This document shows, in pieces, positions 18,271-27,899 of a DNA stretch of 64,000 nt (the first letter of the stretch is position 1; every line of letters starts with the position of its first letter). Under the pieces are notes generated by a model. It was not told the origin of the DNA. It did no database searches and saw only the letters and a list, made by a program, of their open reading frames with translations. The translations under genes were made by a program, and so were the position numbers. The stretch comes from Candidatus Tepidiaquacellales bacterium UBA2330 (GTDB lineage Bacteria; Bacteroidota; Ignavibacteria; Tepidaquicellales; Tepidaquicellaceae): contig DDUU01000003.1 of the NCBI GenBank assembly GCA_002344965.1, positions 484-64,483 on the forward strand, in the 5' to 3' direction.

Positions 18271-19194
18271 TTGATAAGTATTATTATCCCAACATATAAC
18301 AGATCCGAATTTTTATTGAATTCAATAAATTCAATTTTAAGTCAAAGTATTAAGGATTTTGAAATATTGGTTGTAGATGATGGATCAACAGACAATACAA
18401 AAGAGGTAGTAACTAATTTATCAGATAAAAGAATATTATATTTTAATTACGGTAAAATTGGAAATATTTCGAAGCTGAGAAATATAGGAATTAAAAAGTC
18501 AAACTATGATATAATCGGATTTTGTGATGACGATGATTTATGGAGTGATCCGGATAAGTTAAAAAAGCAATTGAAGCATTTAAAAAATTATAATTTAGTC
18601 TGTTCAAATGCTTTGGTTATAGATAGTGAAGGAAATACAATTAAAGAAAAATATTATCATGAATTTGACAAAGATTTTATTGTTGACAAAAGTCATTTAC
18701 TCAGCAGAGGAAACAGCGTATTAACACCTGGCATTTTACTTAATAAGAATTTACTCATCAAGCACAATTTATTCTTTGATGAAACAGAATTTTCAATCTA
18801 TTGTGAAGATTACGAATTTTTGATTAGGCTAAGTAGTTACACGGAAATGTATTTTGTTGCACAAACTCTTATATCTGTAAGAATTCATGATAGTGTCTCG
18901 GGTGGTTTTGATAATAAAATGAAAATGTTAAATTCTTCTATTAAAATTTTAAAAAATCATTCAGCATTAACTAAATATAATGTAGATAAAGTTAATGTTA
19001 AAAAGGGAATAATAGGGTTTCATATTTGTATTATCAAATTATCATATGTATATAATAATTATATTTGTTTTAAAGAGGTTTTAAGATTTCTAATATTTTT
19101 AGGGAATCCAAAAAATATAATGATTTTTTTTAATTTGAAAATTATTCCTTTTTTTAAAAATATATTATCAAGTAAAAGTATTGCTAAAAATTAA
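18271..19194 (+). CDS. Family 2 glycosyltransferase
   Basis: The 307-residue protein has a GT-A fold of family GT2: ISIIIPTYNRSEFL at the N-terminus, VVDDGSTDNT (first aspartates), and the metal-binding CDDDDLW where DxD is expected. A later YCEDYEFLIRL matches the acidic catalytic region. The donor and acceptor sugars cannot be read. The C-terminal 60 residues are hydrophobic/basic. The start is TTG. The gene is strongly AT-rich and closes the most AT-rich part of the locus. Confidence 0.87.
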   Translation: MISIIIPTYNRSEFLLNSINSILSQSIKDFEILVVDDGSTDNTKEVVTNLSDKRILYFNYGKIGNISKLRNIGIKKSNYDIIGFCDDDDLWSDPDKLKKQLKHLKNYNLVCSNALVIDSEGNTIKEKYYHEFDKDFIVDKSHLLSRGNSVLTPGILLNKNLLIKHNLFFDETEFSIYCEDYEFLIRLSSYTEMYFVAQTLISVRIHDSVSGGFDNKMKMLNSSIKILKNHSALTKYNVDKVNVKKGIIGFHICIIKLSYVYNNYICFKEVLRFLIFLGNPKNIMIFFNLKIIPFFKNILSSKSIAKN

Positions 19195-19429
19195 AAACGT
19201 ATAAAATATAAATAGTAGTAAAAGATCTGAAGTATCCTAATATTATTTAAACTATTATGTCTGCTTGCATTATCTGATAATTAATAAATAACTGTTAAGA
19301 AAAAACTTTTTTTAAAAAAATAAAAAGATTTATATAAAGCTATTTGTAAAATAAATAGTTATTAAAAAAATTGATGAGTGGACAATTTTAAAAAATAGTC
19401 CTATGTACAAGAAAAACTGATCACATTAA
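19195..19429. other. AT-rich gap without a recognisable gene
   Basis: These 235 bases separate two glycosyltransferases in a locus where genes otherwise abut or overlap. I see only A/T runs and weak imperfect palindromes, with no protein-like frame and no terminator hairpin. It may hold a promoter for the second half of the locus or mark an insertion/deletion scar. Confidence 0.5.
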
Positions 19430-20380
19430 ATGAAGTTCTCAATAATTATTGTAAATTATAATACAACGGATTTTTTAAAAAATTGTCTGGATTCCATTCT
19501 TAGTAAACCATTTCATTCTGAATTTGAAATACTGGCTGTTGACAATAATTCTGATGATGGTAAATTCAGTAAATTGAAAGATGAATATTTGAATATTAAA
19601 ATGTTTGAAAGGAAAGTTAATGACGGTTTCGGAGCCGGATGTAATTTCGGCGCGTCAAAAGCAATTGGTAAATATCTAATATTTCTGAATCCTGATACTG
19701 TCGTATGCATAGATGATTTTATAAAAATGGCAGATGTTCTTGAATGCAATCATGACATTGGAGTTATATCTCCAGTATTTACGGATTTTAACGGTATCCC
19801 GGTTTATTCATATAATAAATTTCCGAATTTTGAATGGGAATTCAATGAGTTTCTTGGAAAAGGAAATGATAAGGTGGAAAAAAGATTAATGTCAGATAAA
19901 AGAATTCTTGAGAAATCTGCTGAACCTATGAGAGTTGACTGGGTTTCAGGCGCATGTCTAATGATTAGAACTGATCTATTCAGAAAGTTAAATGGGTTTG
20001 ATGAAAATTATTTTCTATATTATGAAGATACGGATTTACAATACAGGGCGAAAAAGGAAGGTAGCAGCTCTGCTTTGTTGCCAAACATAACTGTAAAACA
20101 TTTTGTAAACAGCAGCGTGAAAAGTGATGAAGGCGAAAATGTCTATTACTACCATTTAAACAGAAGCAAGATGATATTTTTTTATAATAATTATAATTTT
20201 ATAAAAAGAAATATATTCAGACTCTTAGCTATTTCAGGGATCATACTTAGAATTACCGCATTAAATTTCAGAAAACGATACAGTGAAAAAAAAAATAAAA
20301 AATACAAGCAATATATCAGATCATTAAATATATATTTATCAGGCAGGAATAAATTATTAAAATCAAAACTCAGCTATTGA
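19430..20380 (+). CDS. Family 2 glycosyltransferase, rhamnosyltransferase-like
   Basis: The 316-residue protein has the GT2 layout FSIIIVNYNTTDFL, LAVDNNSDDG, FLNPDTVV (DxD-equivalent), VDWVSGACLMIRTDLF, and GFDENYFLYYEDTDL. This pattern is common in rhamnosyl- and related transferases acting on O-antigen. The C-terminus carries a hydrophobic segment and a basic tail, suggesting membrane contact. The ATG start follows the 235-base gap. The next gene begins four bases inside its end (TTGA). Confidence 0.87.
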   Translation: MKFSIIIVNYNTTDFLKNCLDSILSKPFHSEFEILAVDNNSDDGKFSKLKDEYLNIKMFERKVNDGFGAGCNFGASKAIGKYLIFLNPDTVVCIDDFIKMADVLECNHDIGVISPVFTDFNGIPVYSYNKFPNFEWEFNEFLGKGNDKVEKRLMSDKRILEKSAEPMRVDWVSGACLMIRTDLFRKLNGFDENYFLYYEDTDLQYRAKKEGSSSALLPNITVKHFVNSSVKSDEGENVYYYHLNRSKMIFFYNNYNFIKRNIFRLLAISGIILRITALNFRKRYSEKKNKKYKQYIRSLNIYLSGRNKLLKSKLSY

Positions 20381-21438
20381 AAAGCATTTATTTTTACCTT
20401 CCGGAATATCCGAATTCGCCAACCGGTGGTCTGAAGTATCATAACATTGTATTTGAATATTTTAAGCAGAAATGTCAGAATGTTTATTTAGCGGGCACCG
20501 GAAAATTTTCTGAATATTCTAGTAAGAATAAGTTTTTTAAAATATTGTTTGGTCTTTATTGCTCAGTCAAAATTCCAAAGAATTCAGTAATCTTCCTCAG
20601 TAATGCGGCATTTTTACATTTTGCTTTGCCATTATTCTTAAACAGAATTTACAAAAATCATTACTATTTTATGATCGTTCATCATTTATCTGTAAATGAA
20701 ACTGATGATTTTTTACGAAGAAATGTTGAAAAATTTTTTGTTAAGAATGCAAATAAAATTATTGCAATAAGCGAAACCACGAAGAAAGATTTATATGCTA
20801 ATGAGTTTACTACTGAAAATGATATTCCGATAATTCCGCCCGGTCTTGATAATATAAAATATGATTTTACTGATAAAAGATCACTTGACGGTAAATTCAG
20901 ATTACTTGCAGTAAGCACTATTGAGGAAAGAAAAGGTCTTATCTATTGTATTCAAGCCTTAAAAGAACTGGAAAATTCCAGCATTGAATTAGATATTATT
21001 GGAGAAATATCCGAAGATAATTTGTATTATCAAATGCTTCAGAAGAAAATCAGAGATTTAGGATTGGAAAGAAAGATATTTTTCAGAGGAAGAGTCAGCA
21101 AAGCAGAGCTAGAAAACTATTTTCGGAACGCAGAGGCTTTTATTTTTCCTACTTTATGGGAAGGATACGGAATGGTAATAGCGGAAGCGATGGCCTATGC
21201 ACTTCCTGTGATTGCTTCAGGAATTCCTGCTTCAAAAGAATTGATTATTGACGGAACTGACGGATTATTGTTTGAACCCGGAAACATAAAGGATTTGGTC
21301 AGTAAAATTAATTTTTTAACAAAAGATAGAACAAAGTATAAAAAGATTTCTGTTAATGCATATTTAAAATCAAAAACCTTTCCAACCTGGGAACAAACCT
21401 CTGAAAAATTATTTGATATTTATAAATCTATTGAATGA
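20377..21438 (+). CDS. Family 4 glycosyltransferase
   Basis: The 353-residue protein is a GT-B enzyme of family GT4. The N-terminal acceptor domain begins KSIYFYLPEYPNSPTGGLKY. The C-terminal donor domain has VSTIEERKGL, FRGRVSKAELENYF and the EGYGMVIAEAMAYALPVIA glutamate motif that contacts the nucleotide sugar. It retains the donor configuration; sugar specificity is unknown. The TTG start overlaps the previous stop, and its own stop overlaps the next ATG. Confidence 0.88.
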   Translation: MKSIYFYLPEYPNSPTGGLKYHNIVFEYFKQKCQNVYLAGTGKFSEYSSKNKFFKILFGLYCSVKIPKNSVIFLSNAAFLHFALPLFLNRIYKNHYYFMIVHHLSVNETDDFLRRNVEKFFVKNANKIIAISETTKKDLYANEFTTENDIPIIPPGLDNIKYDFTDKRSLDGKFRLLAVSTIEERKGLIYCIQALKELENSSIELDIIGEISEDNLYYQMLQKKIRDLGLERKIFFRGRVSKAELENYFRNAEAFIFPTLWEGYGMVIAEAMAYALPVIASGIPASKELIIDGTDGLLFEPGNIKDLVSKINFLTKDRTKYKKISVNAYLKSKTFPTWEQTSEKLFDIYKSIE

Positions 21439-22214
21439 AGAATATTAATTGTTGCCCTGCCTGCGAATCCGGGAATTTCATTAATAGAGGCAAAGCCTTG
21501 GGATGCGGCGAAGATTCCGTATACAATGACGTAGAATGCAGTTCATGCAGTTTGCACTGGTGTGAACCTATGCCTACAAAAAAAGATCTTGATGATTATT
21601 ATAACAGATATTACACAACCAGATACAATACTGTTGACAAGTATCCCTGGAAAACAAAATTAAGAAGCGTTGTTACATTCAGGAACGCCAGATTAAAATC
21701 ATATTTTGAAATCATAAAAAAATATTCACCGGACAAAAGCATTCTTGATTTCGGTTGCGGAGAAGGCGATATACTTTATCTTGCTAAAAAGGAAAACTGG
21801 AAAACACTCGGTATTGATTATTCAAATGAACTGAGTGATAAATTTAAAGCAGGCGGAATTGAATTTATTCACGGAAGTGATTTTACAAATTCCGGTTTAA
21901 AAAAGAATTCTTTCGGATGTATTTTCCTGAAACATGTAGTGGAACATATACCGGAGCTTGACAATTTTCTTGAATCAACAAAAGAGTATCTTGTAAAAGA
22001 CGGAATACTGGCAATTAAAACTCCTTCCGGCACAAGCTTCAGAGCAAGACATAATCTTTCCGACTGGCACAGAGTCAGACCGATGGAGCATTTCTGGGGA
22101 TTTAATATAAATAACTTCAGACTGATTATGGAAAATCACGGCTTTGATATAAAATATATGAAAGATGAATTTCTTGTGAATGAGCTTACCTGTATTGCAG
22201 GATTAAAAAATTAA
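21435..22214 (+). CDS. SAM-dependent methyltransferase with zinc-ribbon N-terminus
   Basis: The 259-residue protein begins with CPACESGNF and a second CSSC pair (residues about 7-40), a likely zinc ribbon. A class I methyltransferase core follows: ILDFGCGEGDILYLA (motif I), LGIDYS (motif II), and FLKHVVEHIPELDNFL. Such proteins methylate sugars or terminal residues in O-antigen and capsule clusters; here the substrate is inferred only from location. It overlaps the upstream GT4 by four bases. Confidence 0.86.
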   Translation: MKNINCCPACESGNFINRGKALGCGEDSVYNDVECSSCSLHWCEPMPTKKDLDDYYNRYYTTRYNTVDKYPWKTKLRSVVTFRNARLKSYFEIIKKYSPDKSILDFGCGEGDILYLAKKENWKTLGIDYSNELSDKFKAGGIEFIHGSDFTNSGLKKNSFGCIFLKHVVEHIPELDNFLESTKEYLVKDGILAIKTPSGTSFRARHNLSDWHRVRPMEHFWGFNINNFRLIMENHGFDIKYMKDEFLVNELTCIAGLKN

Positions 22215-22243
22215 TGCAGGCGTAATTGTGAATAATACATGTA

Positions 22244-23407
22244 ATGAATAAAATTAAACTTGTTCATATTATCTCAAATTTAAGTCTGGGCGGCGCTCAG
22301 ATCTTACTGCTCGATATTCTTAAGAATCTGAAAAAAGATGAACGAATAGATATAAAAGTAATATGCCTGGATTCGGGAGAGTTTGTCAGGAATTTTTCCG
22401 AAAGCGGAATTGAAGTGATCGATCTGAAAGAAAAAGGTCTGCTGAATATCAAAATACTTTTCAAGCTGAAAAAAATTTTAAAGAATCTAAATCCTGACTT
22501 AGTGCACACGCATTTAAATAAAGCCGATTTTTACGGAAGAGTTGCAGCAAAACTGTCCGGAGCTAAGCATATTATTACAACCTGTCATAATTATTCTTCA
22601 CATCATGAAGGTGCTGATATAAACAGCATTTCCGTATTTGACAGAATAGATAATGCAGTAATTAAATATACGGATTCTTATATTGTGGCAATATCGGAAA
22701 TAGTAAAGCGGTTTATTTTAAACCGGAACAGTAATTTCAAAAGCAGAACGGAAGTAATTTACAACGGTATTGATGTTTCAAAAGAAACGTATATTACTAA
22801 TGAAGATTCCCGGAGAGCATTGCGAAAGAGTCTTGATATAAATGAAGATGATTTTGTAATTTTAATATCAGGAAGACTTGAAAAACAAAAAGGGCATTTA
22901 TTTTTTATAAAGTCGATGCAGAATATTTTAAAGAGTAAAAAAAAGATAAAGCTTCTGATTTTAGGAGACGGAAGTCTGAAAGAGGATATTCAGAATTTAA
23001 TATCGGAACTCGAACTGAAAGAATTTATAATATTGGCAGGATTTCAGAAGAGTACGGAAGAATATATTGAGATATGTGATGTGGTTGCTGTCCCGTCTCT
23101 ATGGGAAGGATTCGGACTGGTAATACTGGAAGGCATGATAAAAAGAAAACCTGTACTTGCTTCCAATACCGGCGGAATTCCGGAAATTATCAGCGACGGA
23201 ATAAACGGAATATTATTTGATACCGAAAATGAAAAAAGTCTGCAGGAAAAATTTTTATTTCTATACGAATCTGTCAGAGAAAGTAAAAATGAAATAGATA
23301 CAGTTAAGAATAATGCTGTTAATATTTTGAAAGAAAAATTCGATATTAGTAAAAATTCAGAATTATACAGACATTTATATTACAGAAAATTAAATTTATA
23401 TATATAA
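22244..23407 (+). CDS. Family 4 glycosyltransferase
   Basis: The 387-residue GT-B enzyme opens with LVHIISNLSLGGAQILLL. It has the acceptor-domain DLVHTHLNKADFYGR and TTCHNY stretches, and in the donor domain GRLEKQKGHLFF, LGDGSLKEDI, and PSLWEGFGLVILEGM with the conserved E-x7-E pattern. This layout is typical of lipid-linked glycan glycosyltransferases. It starts with ATG 29 bases after the methyltransferase. Confidence 0.88.
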   Translation: MNKIKLVHIISNLSLGGAQILLLDILKNLKKDERIDIKVICLDSGEFVRNFSESGIEVIDLKEKGLLNIKILFKLKKILKNLNPDLVHTHLNKADFYGRVAAKLSGAKHIITTCHNYSSHHEGADINSISVFDRIDNAVIKYTDSYIVAISEIVKRFILNRNSNFKSRTEVIYNGIDVSKETYITNEDSRRALRKSLDINEDDFVILISGRLEKQKGHLFFIKSMQNILKSKKKIKLLILGDGSLKEDIQNLISELELKEFIILAGFQKSTEEYIEICDVVAVPSLWEGFGLVILEGMIKRKPVLASNTGGIPEIISDGINGILFDTENEKSLQEKFLFLYESVRESKNEIDTVKNNAVNILKEKFDISKNSELYRHLYYRKLNLYI

Positions 23408-23434
23408 ACAATCTTAACGTTTAAATAAAAAATT

Positions 23435-24271
23435 ATGAAGCTTAAAAATTTATTAGTGTTATTTGTTACGGTAATGATAAGCGTATCCTCCTGCGGATCT
23501 TCAAGTTCGGATGAGATAAATTACAAATGGGAGCTGACATTCGAGGATAATTTTAATTCGCTGGATACAAACATCTGGAGAAGACATTTTGCAATGGGAA
23601 ACAGGACAATCTGGTCAAACAAGGAAGTGCAGTGGTATAAAGATGAGAATGTTACAGTTGAAAACGGGATACTAAAACTGACAGCAAAAAAAGAATCCAT
23701 TTACGGTAAAGATTCCGAAAGCGAGAAGCAGTTTGAGTTTACATCAGGCATGATCAATACTCCTAACAGTTTTAAACAGGCATACGGCAAGTGGGAGATC
23801 AGAGTAAAGTTTCCGTTCAGAAAAGGTTACTGGCCTGCATTCTGGCTCGTTGCTGATCAAAGACCCGGACTGCCTGAGATAGATGTATTTGAATATTTCG
23901 GACAAGAGAGAAATAAAATCTCAATTGCTCAGCACTGGGGACTTGATTATCCGAACTATTCGGGAGGGATGTATGAAGGTAAGACTGAGCCATTCTACTT
24001 TTTAAGGACAAAAGCAATTGAAGGAAAATTTGATGATAAATGGATGGTATGGTCATTTGAATGCTTTCCGGACAGAATGCTCTGGAAACTTGACGGTAAA
24101 ACTGTTTATGAATCAACAGAAGGAATTCCGACAGCTCCGATGTATATAATTGCAAATGTTGCAATGAAAGACTGGACAGGAAAACTTTTTAAAGATGACG
24201 GTAATGTTAAGCCATATGTTATGGAAATTGATTATATCAGGGCTTATAAAATGGTGCCTAAAGGTGAATAA
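23435..24271 (+). CDS. Family 16 glycoside hydrolase, lipoprotein
   Basis: The 278-residue protein has a lipoprotein signal peptide with lipobox SVSSC (Cys20), so it should be lipid-anchored outside the cytoplasm. The catalytic GH16 motif is EIDVFE (E148 nucleophile, D150, E153 acid/base), with supporting TSGMINT, YGKWEIRVKFP and GYWPAFWL segments of the jelly-roll fold. GH16 enzymes cut beta-1,3/1,4-glucans or galactans, or transglycosylate. Within this locus it may trim or release the exported glycan, which is an inference. Confidence 0.92.
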   Translation: MKLKNLLVLFVTVMISVSSCGSSSSDEINYKWELTFEDNFNSLDTNIWRRHFAMGNRTIWSNKEVQWYKDENVTVENGILKLTAKKESIYGKDSESEKQFEFTSGMINTPNSFKQAYGKWEIRVKFPFRKGYWPAFWLVADQRPGLPEIDVFEYFGQERNKISIAQHWGLDYPNYSGGMYEGKTEPFYFLRTKAIEGKFDDKWMVWSFECFPDRMLWKLDGKTVYESTEGIPTAPMYIIANVAMKDWTGKLFKDDGNVKPYVMEIDYIRAYKMVPKGE

Positions 24272-24386
24272 TTTTACAAATCATAATAAAATTAAAATAT
24301 CTGCTTATAGAAATACTTTCCCGAAAAATTAAATCTCCTTATTTCTAACTTTAAAATCTTAAATTATATCGATAGTTTCCCAATCA

Positions 24387-25229
24387 ATGAATTTACAGGA
24401 TAACAGCAATCCTACTGTCAGCATTATTATACCCACATACAACAGAGTCAAAATGCTTGAAAGAGCTATTGACAGTGTATTTGAACAGAGTTTTACTGAC
24501 TGGGAACTTATTATAATTGATGACGCATCGACTGATGATACTCAGGTCAGGATGACCGAACTGGATTCGAAAGAAGACAGGATCAGATACATGAGAATTC
24601 CCAGAATTTTAAACAAGGGAATATCCGAATATCTGAATATCGGACTGCGTAACGCAAAGGGGAAATATATTGCGAGAATCGATGATGACGATTACTGGTG
24701 TCATAATGATAAGCTTAAGATGCAGGTTGAATTTCTGGATAAGAATTCCGATTACGTCGTAGTCGGCGGCGGTGTTATTTTAGTTGATGAAAACGGTGAT
24801 GAACTTTTTAAATATCTTAAAAAAGAAACCGACAGTGAAATAAAAAAATACGCTCTGTTTTCAAACCCGTTTACGCATGCAACTGTAATGTTCAGAAGAG
24901 ATCTTGCGCTGGAGCTGGGCGGATATAAAAATCTTGAACATGTGGAGGATATGGAGTTCTGGCTTAGAATGGGAAAGGTCGGAAAGCTGTATAACTTCAA
25001 GGAATATTTCATTACATATATGACTGCCGGACAGAATAAATCATTTCTGCAGCAGAGGGAAAATTCCAGGACTGTTGTGAATGTAGTTAAGATGTATAAA
25101 AACGATTATCCGAATTTTTATAAAGCATATCTGCTGAATTATACACAGTATATGTACTCTTTTTTACCTGTGTTTATTAAAAAGAGACTGCAATCTTTTA
25201 TGTATTATTTCAAACGAAAAAATTTTTAA
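24387..25229 (+). CDS. Family 2 glycosyltransferase
   Basis: The 280-residue GT2 enzyme shows VSIIIPTYNRVKMLERAI, IIDDASTDDT, IARIDDDDYW (metal-binding acidic cluster), NPFTHATVMFRRD, and the acidic LEHVEDMEFWLRM. The layout is like many O-antigen and capsule glycosyltransferases. It starts with ATG after a 115-base gap behind the GH16 gene, and the epimerase gene follows after one base. Confidence 0.87.
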   Translation: MNLQDNSNPTVSIIIPTYNRVKMLERAIDSVFEQSFTDWELIIIDDASTDDTQVRMTELDSKEDRIRYMRIPRILNKGISEYLNIGLRNAKGKYIARIDDDDYWCHNDKLKMQVEFLDKNSDYVVVGGGVILVDENGDELFKYLKKETDSEIKKYALFSNPFTHATVMFRRDLALELGGYKNLEHVEDMEFWLRMGKVGKLYNFKEYFITYMTAGQNKSFLQQRENSRTVVNVVKMYKNDYPNFYKAYLLNYTQYMYSFLPVFIKKRLQSFMYYFKRKNF

Positions 25230-25230
25230 T

Positions 25231-26208
25231 TTGACAAAATATTTTATAGCGGGCGGAGCGGGATTTATAGGAAGTCATCTTTGCAGAAGTATTCTGAAAG
25301 ACGAACCTGACGCTGAAATAACGGTGTATGATAATTTCAGTTCAGGACAGATGTGGCACTTAGATGACATTAAGGATAATTTAAAAATTGTCAAAGCGGA
25401 TATAAAAGATAAAGATGCGTTATTAAATGCAATTAGAGGAAACGATGTTGTATATCATTTCGCATCCAACCCTGACATAGCAAAAGCAATGACACAGCCG
25501 GATATTGATTTCTGGGAAGGCACATATCTGACTAATAACATTATTGAAGCAATGAGAATCAGCGGTGTCATGAATCTGCTTTACGCTTCCGGAAGCGGTG
25601 TTTACGGAGATGCAGGTTTCACTGAAGCATCGGAGGATTATTCGCCGCAGCTTCCGATATCTACATACGGCTCGAGTAAGCTTGCTTGCGAGGCAATGCT
25701 TTGTTCATACTGTTATATGTTTGATATGAATGCGGCAGCTTTCAGATTTGCAAATGTAGTAGGTCCGAATCAGACTCACGGAGTAGGATATGATTTTACG
25801 AAAAAACTTTTAGATGATAATTCAAAGCTTACAATTTTAGGCGACGGTAGTCAGAGCAAGTCATACATTTATGTAACTGATATAATCAATGCGATCAGAA
25901 ACATTCAGCAGAGTTTTCTGAAAGGATATTCTTATTATAATGTATCTACTCTTGACTATATCAGCGTAAAGGAAATTGCTGACATAACAACTGCAGTGCT
26001 TAATCTGGAAAATGTGAAATACGAATTCACAGGCGGCAACAGGGGATGGAAAGGCGATGTCCCGGTGGTCAGACTTAATTCAGAAAAGATCAGAAGTACC
26101 GGGTGGACAAATGAATATACATCGGCTGAGGCTATTAGAAAATCAGTTGAATCAATTTATGACGACGCTTTAAAGAATAAATTCGGATGGAAAGGAGAAA
26201 CAGCATGA
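25231..26208 (+). CDS. NAD-dependent sugar epimerase/dehydratase
   Basis: The 325-residue extended SDR enzyme has the dinucleotide motif GGAGFIGSHL, the catalytic serine region YASGSGVYGD, and YGSSKLACE containing the YxxxK pair, then FRFANVVGPNQTHGV. It would act on a nucleotide sugar, with UDP-glucose 4-epimerase-like and GDP-heptose-modifying enzymes the nearest types. Placement directly before the heptose genes suggests a GDP-heptose or its derivative. The start is TTG. Its stop overlaps the kinase ATG. Confidence 0.85.
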   Translation: MTKYFIAGGAGFIGSHLCRSILKDEPDAEITVYDNFSSGQMWHLDDIKDNLKIVKADIKDKDALLNAIRGNDVVYHFASNPDIAKAMTQPDIDFWEGTYLTNNIIEAMRISGVMNLLYASGSGVYGDAGFTEASEDYSPQLPISTYGSSKLACEAMLCSYCYMFDMNAAAFRFANVVGPNQTHGVGYDFTKKLLDDNSKLTILGDGSQSKSYIYVTDIINAIRNIQQSFLKGYSYYNVSTLDYISVKEIADITTAVLNLENVKYEFTGGNRGWKGDVPVVRLNSEKIRSTGWTNEYTSAEAIRKSVESIYDDALKNKFGWKGETA

Positions 26209-27188
26209 TACTTTCCAGAGCACCTGTCAGAATTTCAATGGGCGGCGGAGGCACAGATCTCCCTTCATATTATGAAAAGCACGGCGGATTCCTGCTTGCA
26301 GCGGGCATAAATAAATTTGTTCATATTATGCTTAACAAAAGATTTGAAGATTCAATACGTCTTTCATATTCCAAAACGGAAATTGTAAATAATGTTAAAG
26401 ATATTGAGCACAGAATATTCAGAGAATCTTTAAAATTTACTGATGTCAGAAAGCAGGTTGAGATAGTTTCAATAGCTGATGTACCTTCGAACTGCGGACT
26501 CGGGACCTCTTCCGCTTTTACCGTCGCTTTACTCAGCGCATTATTTTCTTATAACAGAGATCACAAAACTTTGAGGGAAATCGCAGAATGCGCATGTAAC
26601 ATTGAGATTAATATTCTGAAAGAACCGATTGGAAAGCAGGATCAGTATGCGGCTACTTACGGAGGATTCAATGCTTATACGTTTAATAAGGACGGCTCTG
26701 TGGTCGTAGAACCTGTGAAGATATCGGAAGAAGCAAAGATGGAAATGCAGAGCAATTTATTTTTATTTTATCTGAATAAGAACAGATCTGCCGGCGACAT
26801 ACTAAAGCATCAGAATAAAAAGACAAAGCAAAAGAATGAGGATGTTCTTAACAGACTTCATAAAATAAAAGATATAGGGTATTATACTAAAAAAATACTT
26901 GAAAAGAATAAGATCGATGAATTCGGTGATCTGCTTCACGAGCACTGGTTAGTAAAGAAAGGTTTATCCGGTAAGATATCAGATCCGTTTACGGATGAAG
27001 TATATGAAAACGCACGTAAAAACGGCGCAATTGGCGGAAAAGTGATCGGCGCGGGCGGCGGAGGTTTTTTAATGTTCTATTGTCCTAAAGAAAAAACCAG
27101 ACTTGTTTCAGCCATGAAAAAAATGGGACTGAATGTTACTTGGTTTTCATTTGAGCATGAAGGAGTAAAGAATGGTTTTTATAATTAG
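26205..27188 (+). CDS. hddA: GHMP kinase, D-glycero-D-manno-heptose 7-phosphate kinase-like
   Basis: The 327-residue product matches HddA-type sugar kinases of the GHMP superfamily: ILSRAPVRISMGGGGTDLP at the N-terminus, the ATP loop DVPSNCGLGTSSAFTVALL, the KQDQYAATYGGFN segment, and IGAGGGGFLMFY. It should phosphorylate D-glycero-D-manno-heptose 7-phosphate at C1. I place the start at ATG 26205 because it is preceded by an AGGAGA ribosome-binding site at good spacing and overlaps the epimerase stop (ATGA). An in-frame ATG at 26187 would sit before that site. Confidence 0.85.
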   Translation: MILSRAPVRISMGGGGTDLPSYYEKHGGFLLAAGINKFVHIMLNKRFEDSIRLSYSKTEIVNNVKDIEHRIFRESLKFTDVRKQVEIVSIADVPSNCGLGTSSAFTVALLSALFSYNRDHKTLREIAECACNIEINILKEPIGKQDQYAATYGGFNAYTFNKDGSVVVEPVKISEEAKMEMQSNLFLFYLNKNRSAGDILKHQNKKTKQKNEDVLNRLHKIKDIGYYTKKILEKNKIDEFGDLLHEHWLVKKGLSGKISDPFTDEVYENARKNGAIGGKVIGAGGGGFLMFYCPKEKTRLVSAMKKMGLNVTWFSFEHEGVKNGFYN

Positions 27189-27194
27189 AATTAA

Positions 27195-27896
27195 ATGGAA
27201 ATAAATAATCTTGCTCTGCTTGCGGGAGGACTTGCAACGAGATTAAAACCGCTGACGGAAACGATCCCAAAGTCTATGGTGGATATAAACGGCAAACCGT
27301 TTTTTTATCATCAGTTAATATTATTAAAAAAAAACGGAATAAAAAAAGTTGTTATCTGCGCCGGAGCAATGGGTGATCAGTTAGAAAACTATACCGGGAA
27401 ATTTGCTCCGGATGGAATTGAGATTATTTTTTCCCACGACGGTGAAAAACTACTCGGCACAGGCGGAGCGCTAAGGAAAGCACTTGGTCATCTTGATGAT
27501 AAATTTTTTGTAATGTACGGTGATTCTTATTTAGATACTGATTTTAATGATATAAATAAATACTTTTTGGATCAAAAAAAAACCGGACTTATGACAGTAT
27601 TCAGAAATGAAGGAAAATGGGACAGCAGTAATATTGAATATGAAGAAGGGAAAATAATTAACTATGACAAGAAGAATAAAACTGACAGAATGAAATACAT
27701 AGATTACGGGCTCGGTATTTTATCTAATACTGCCTTTGAGGAATTTAAAAATAAAAATGTCTTTGATCTGGAAGATGTTTATAAATCTTTAATAATTAAA
27801 AATGAACTTTCCGGTTATGAAGTAAAAGAAAGATTTTATGAGATCGGTTCGTTTAACGGTCTTGATGAAACCCGAAAATATTTACAGGGAAAATAA
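27195..27896 (+). CDS. hddC: Sugar-1-phosphate nucleotidyltransferase, heptose-1-P guanylyltransferase-like
   Basis: The 233-residue protein carries the nucleotidyltransferase signature LAGGLATRLKPLTETIPKSM and the acceptor-sugar motif FFYHQLILLKKNG, then LLGTGGALRKAL and VMYGDSYLDTDF. These fit HddC, which makes GDP-D-glycero-alpha-D-manno-heptose, but related mannose- or glucose-1-phosphate enzymes look alike. The preceding kinase and following isomerase and phosphatase support the heptose reading. The ATG is six bases after the kinase. Confidence 0.8.
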   Translation: MEINNLALLAGGLATRLKPLTETIPKSMVDINGKPFFYHQLILLKKNGIKKVVICAGAMGDQLENYTGKFAPDGIEIIFSHDGEKLLGTGGALRKALGHLDDKFFVMYGDSYLDTDFNDINKYFLDQKKTGLMTVFRNEGKWDSSNIEYEEGKIINYDKKNKTDRMKYIDYGLGILSNTAFEEFKNKNVFDLEDVYKSLIIKNELSGYEVKERFYEIGSFNGLDETRKYLQGK

Positions 27897-27899
27897 AAA

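Noticed and set aside
24752..25012. Reverse-strand frame inside a GT2 gene
   Set aside because: Shadow of a conserved gene with no domain or ribosome site.
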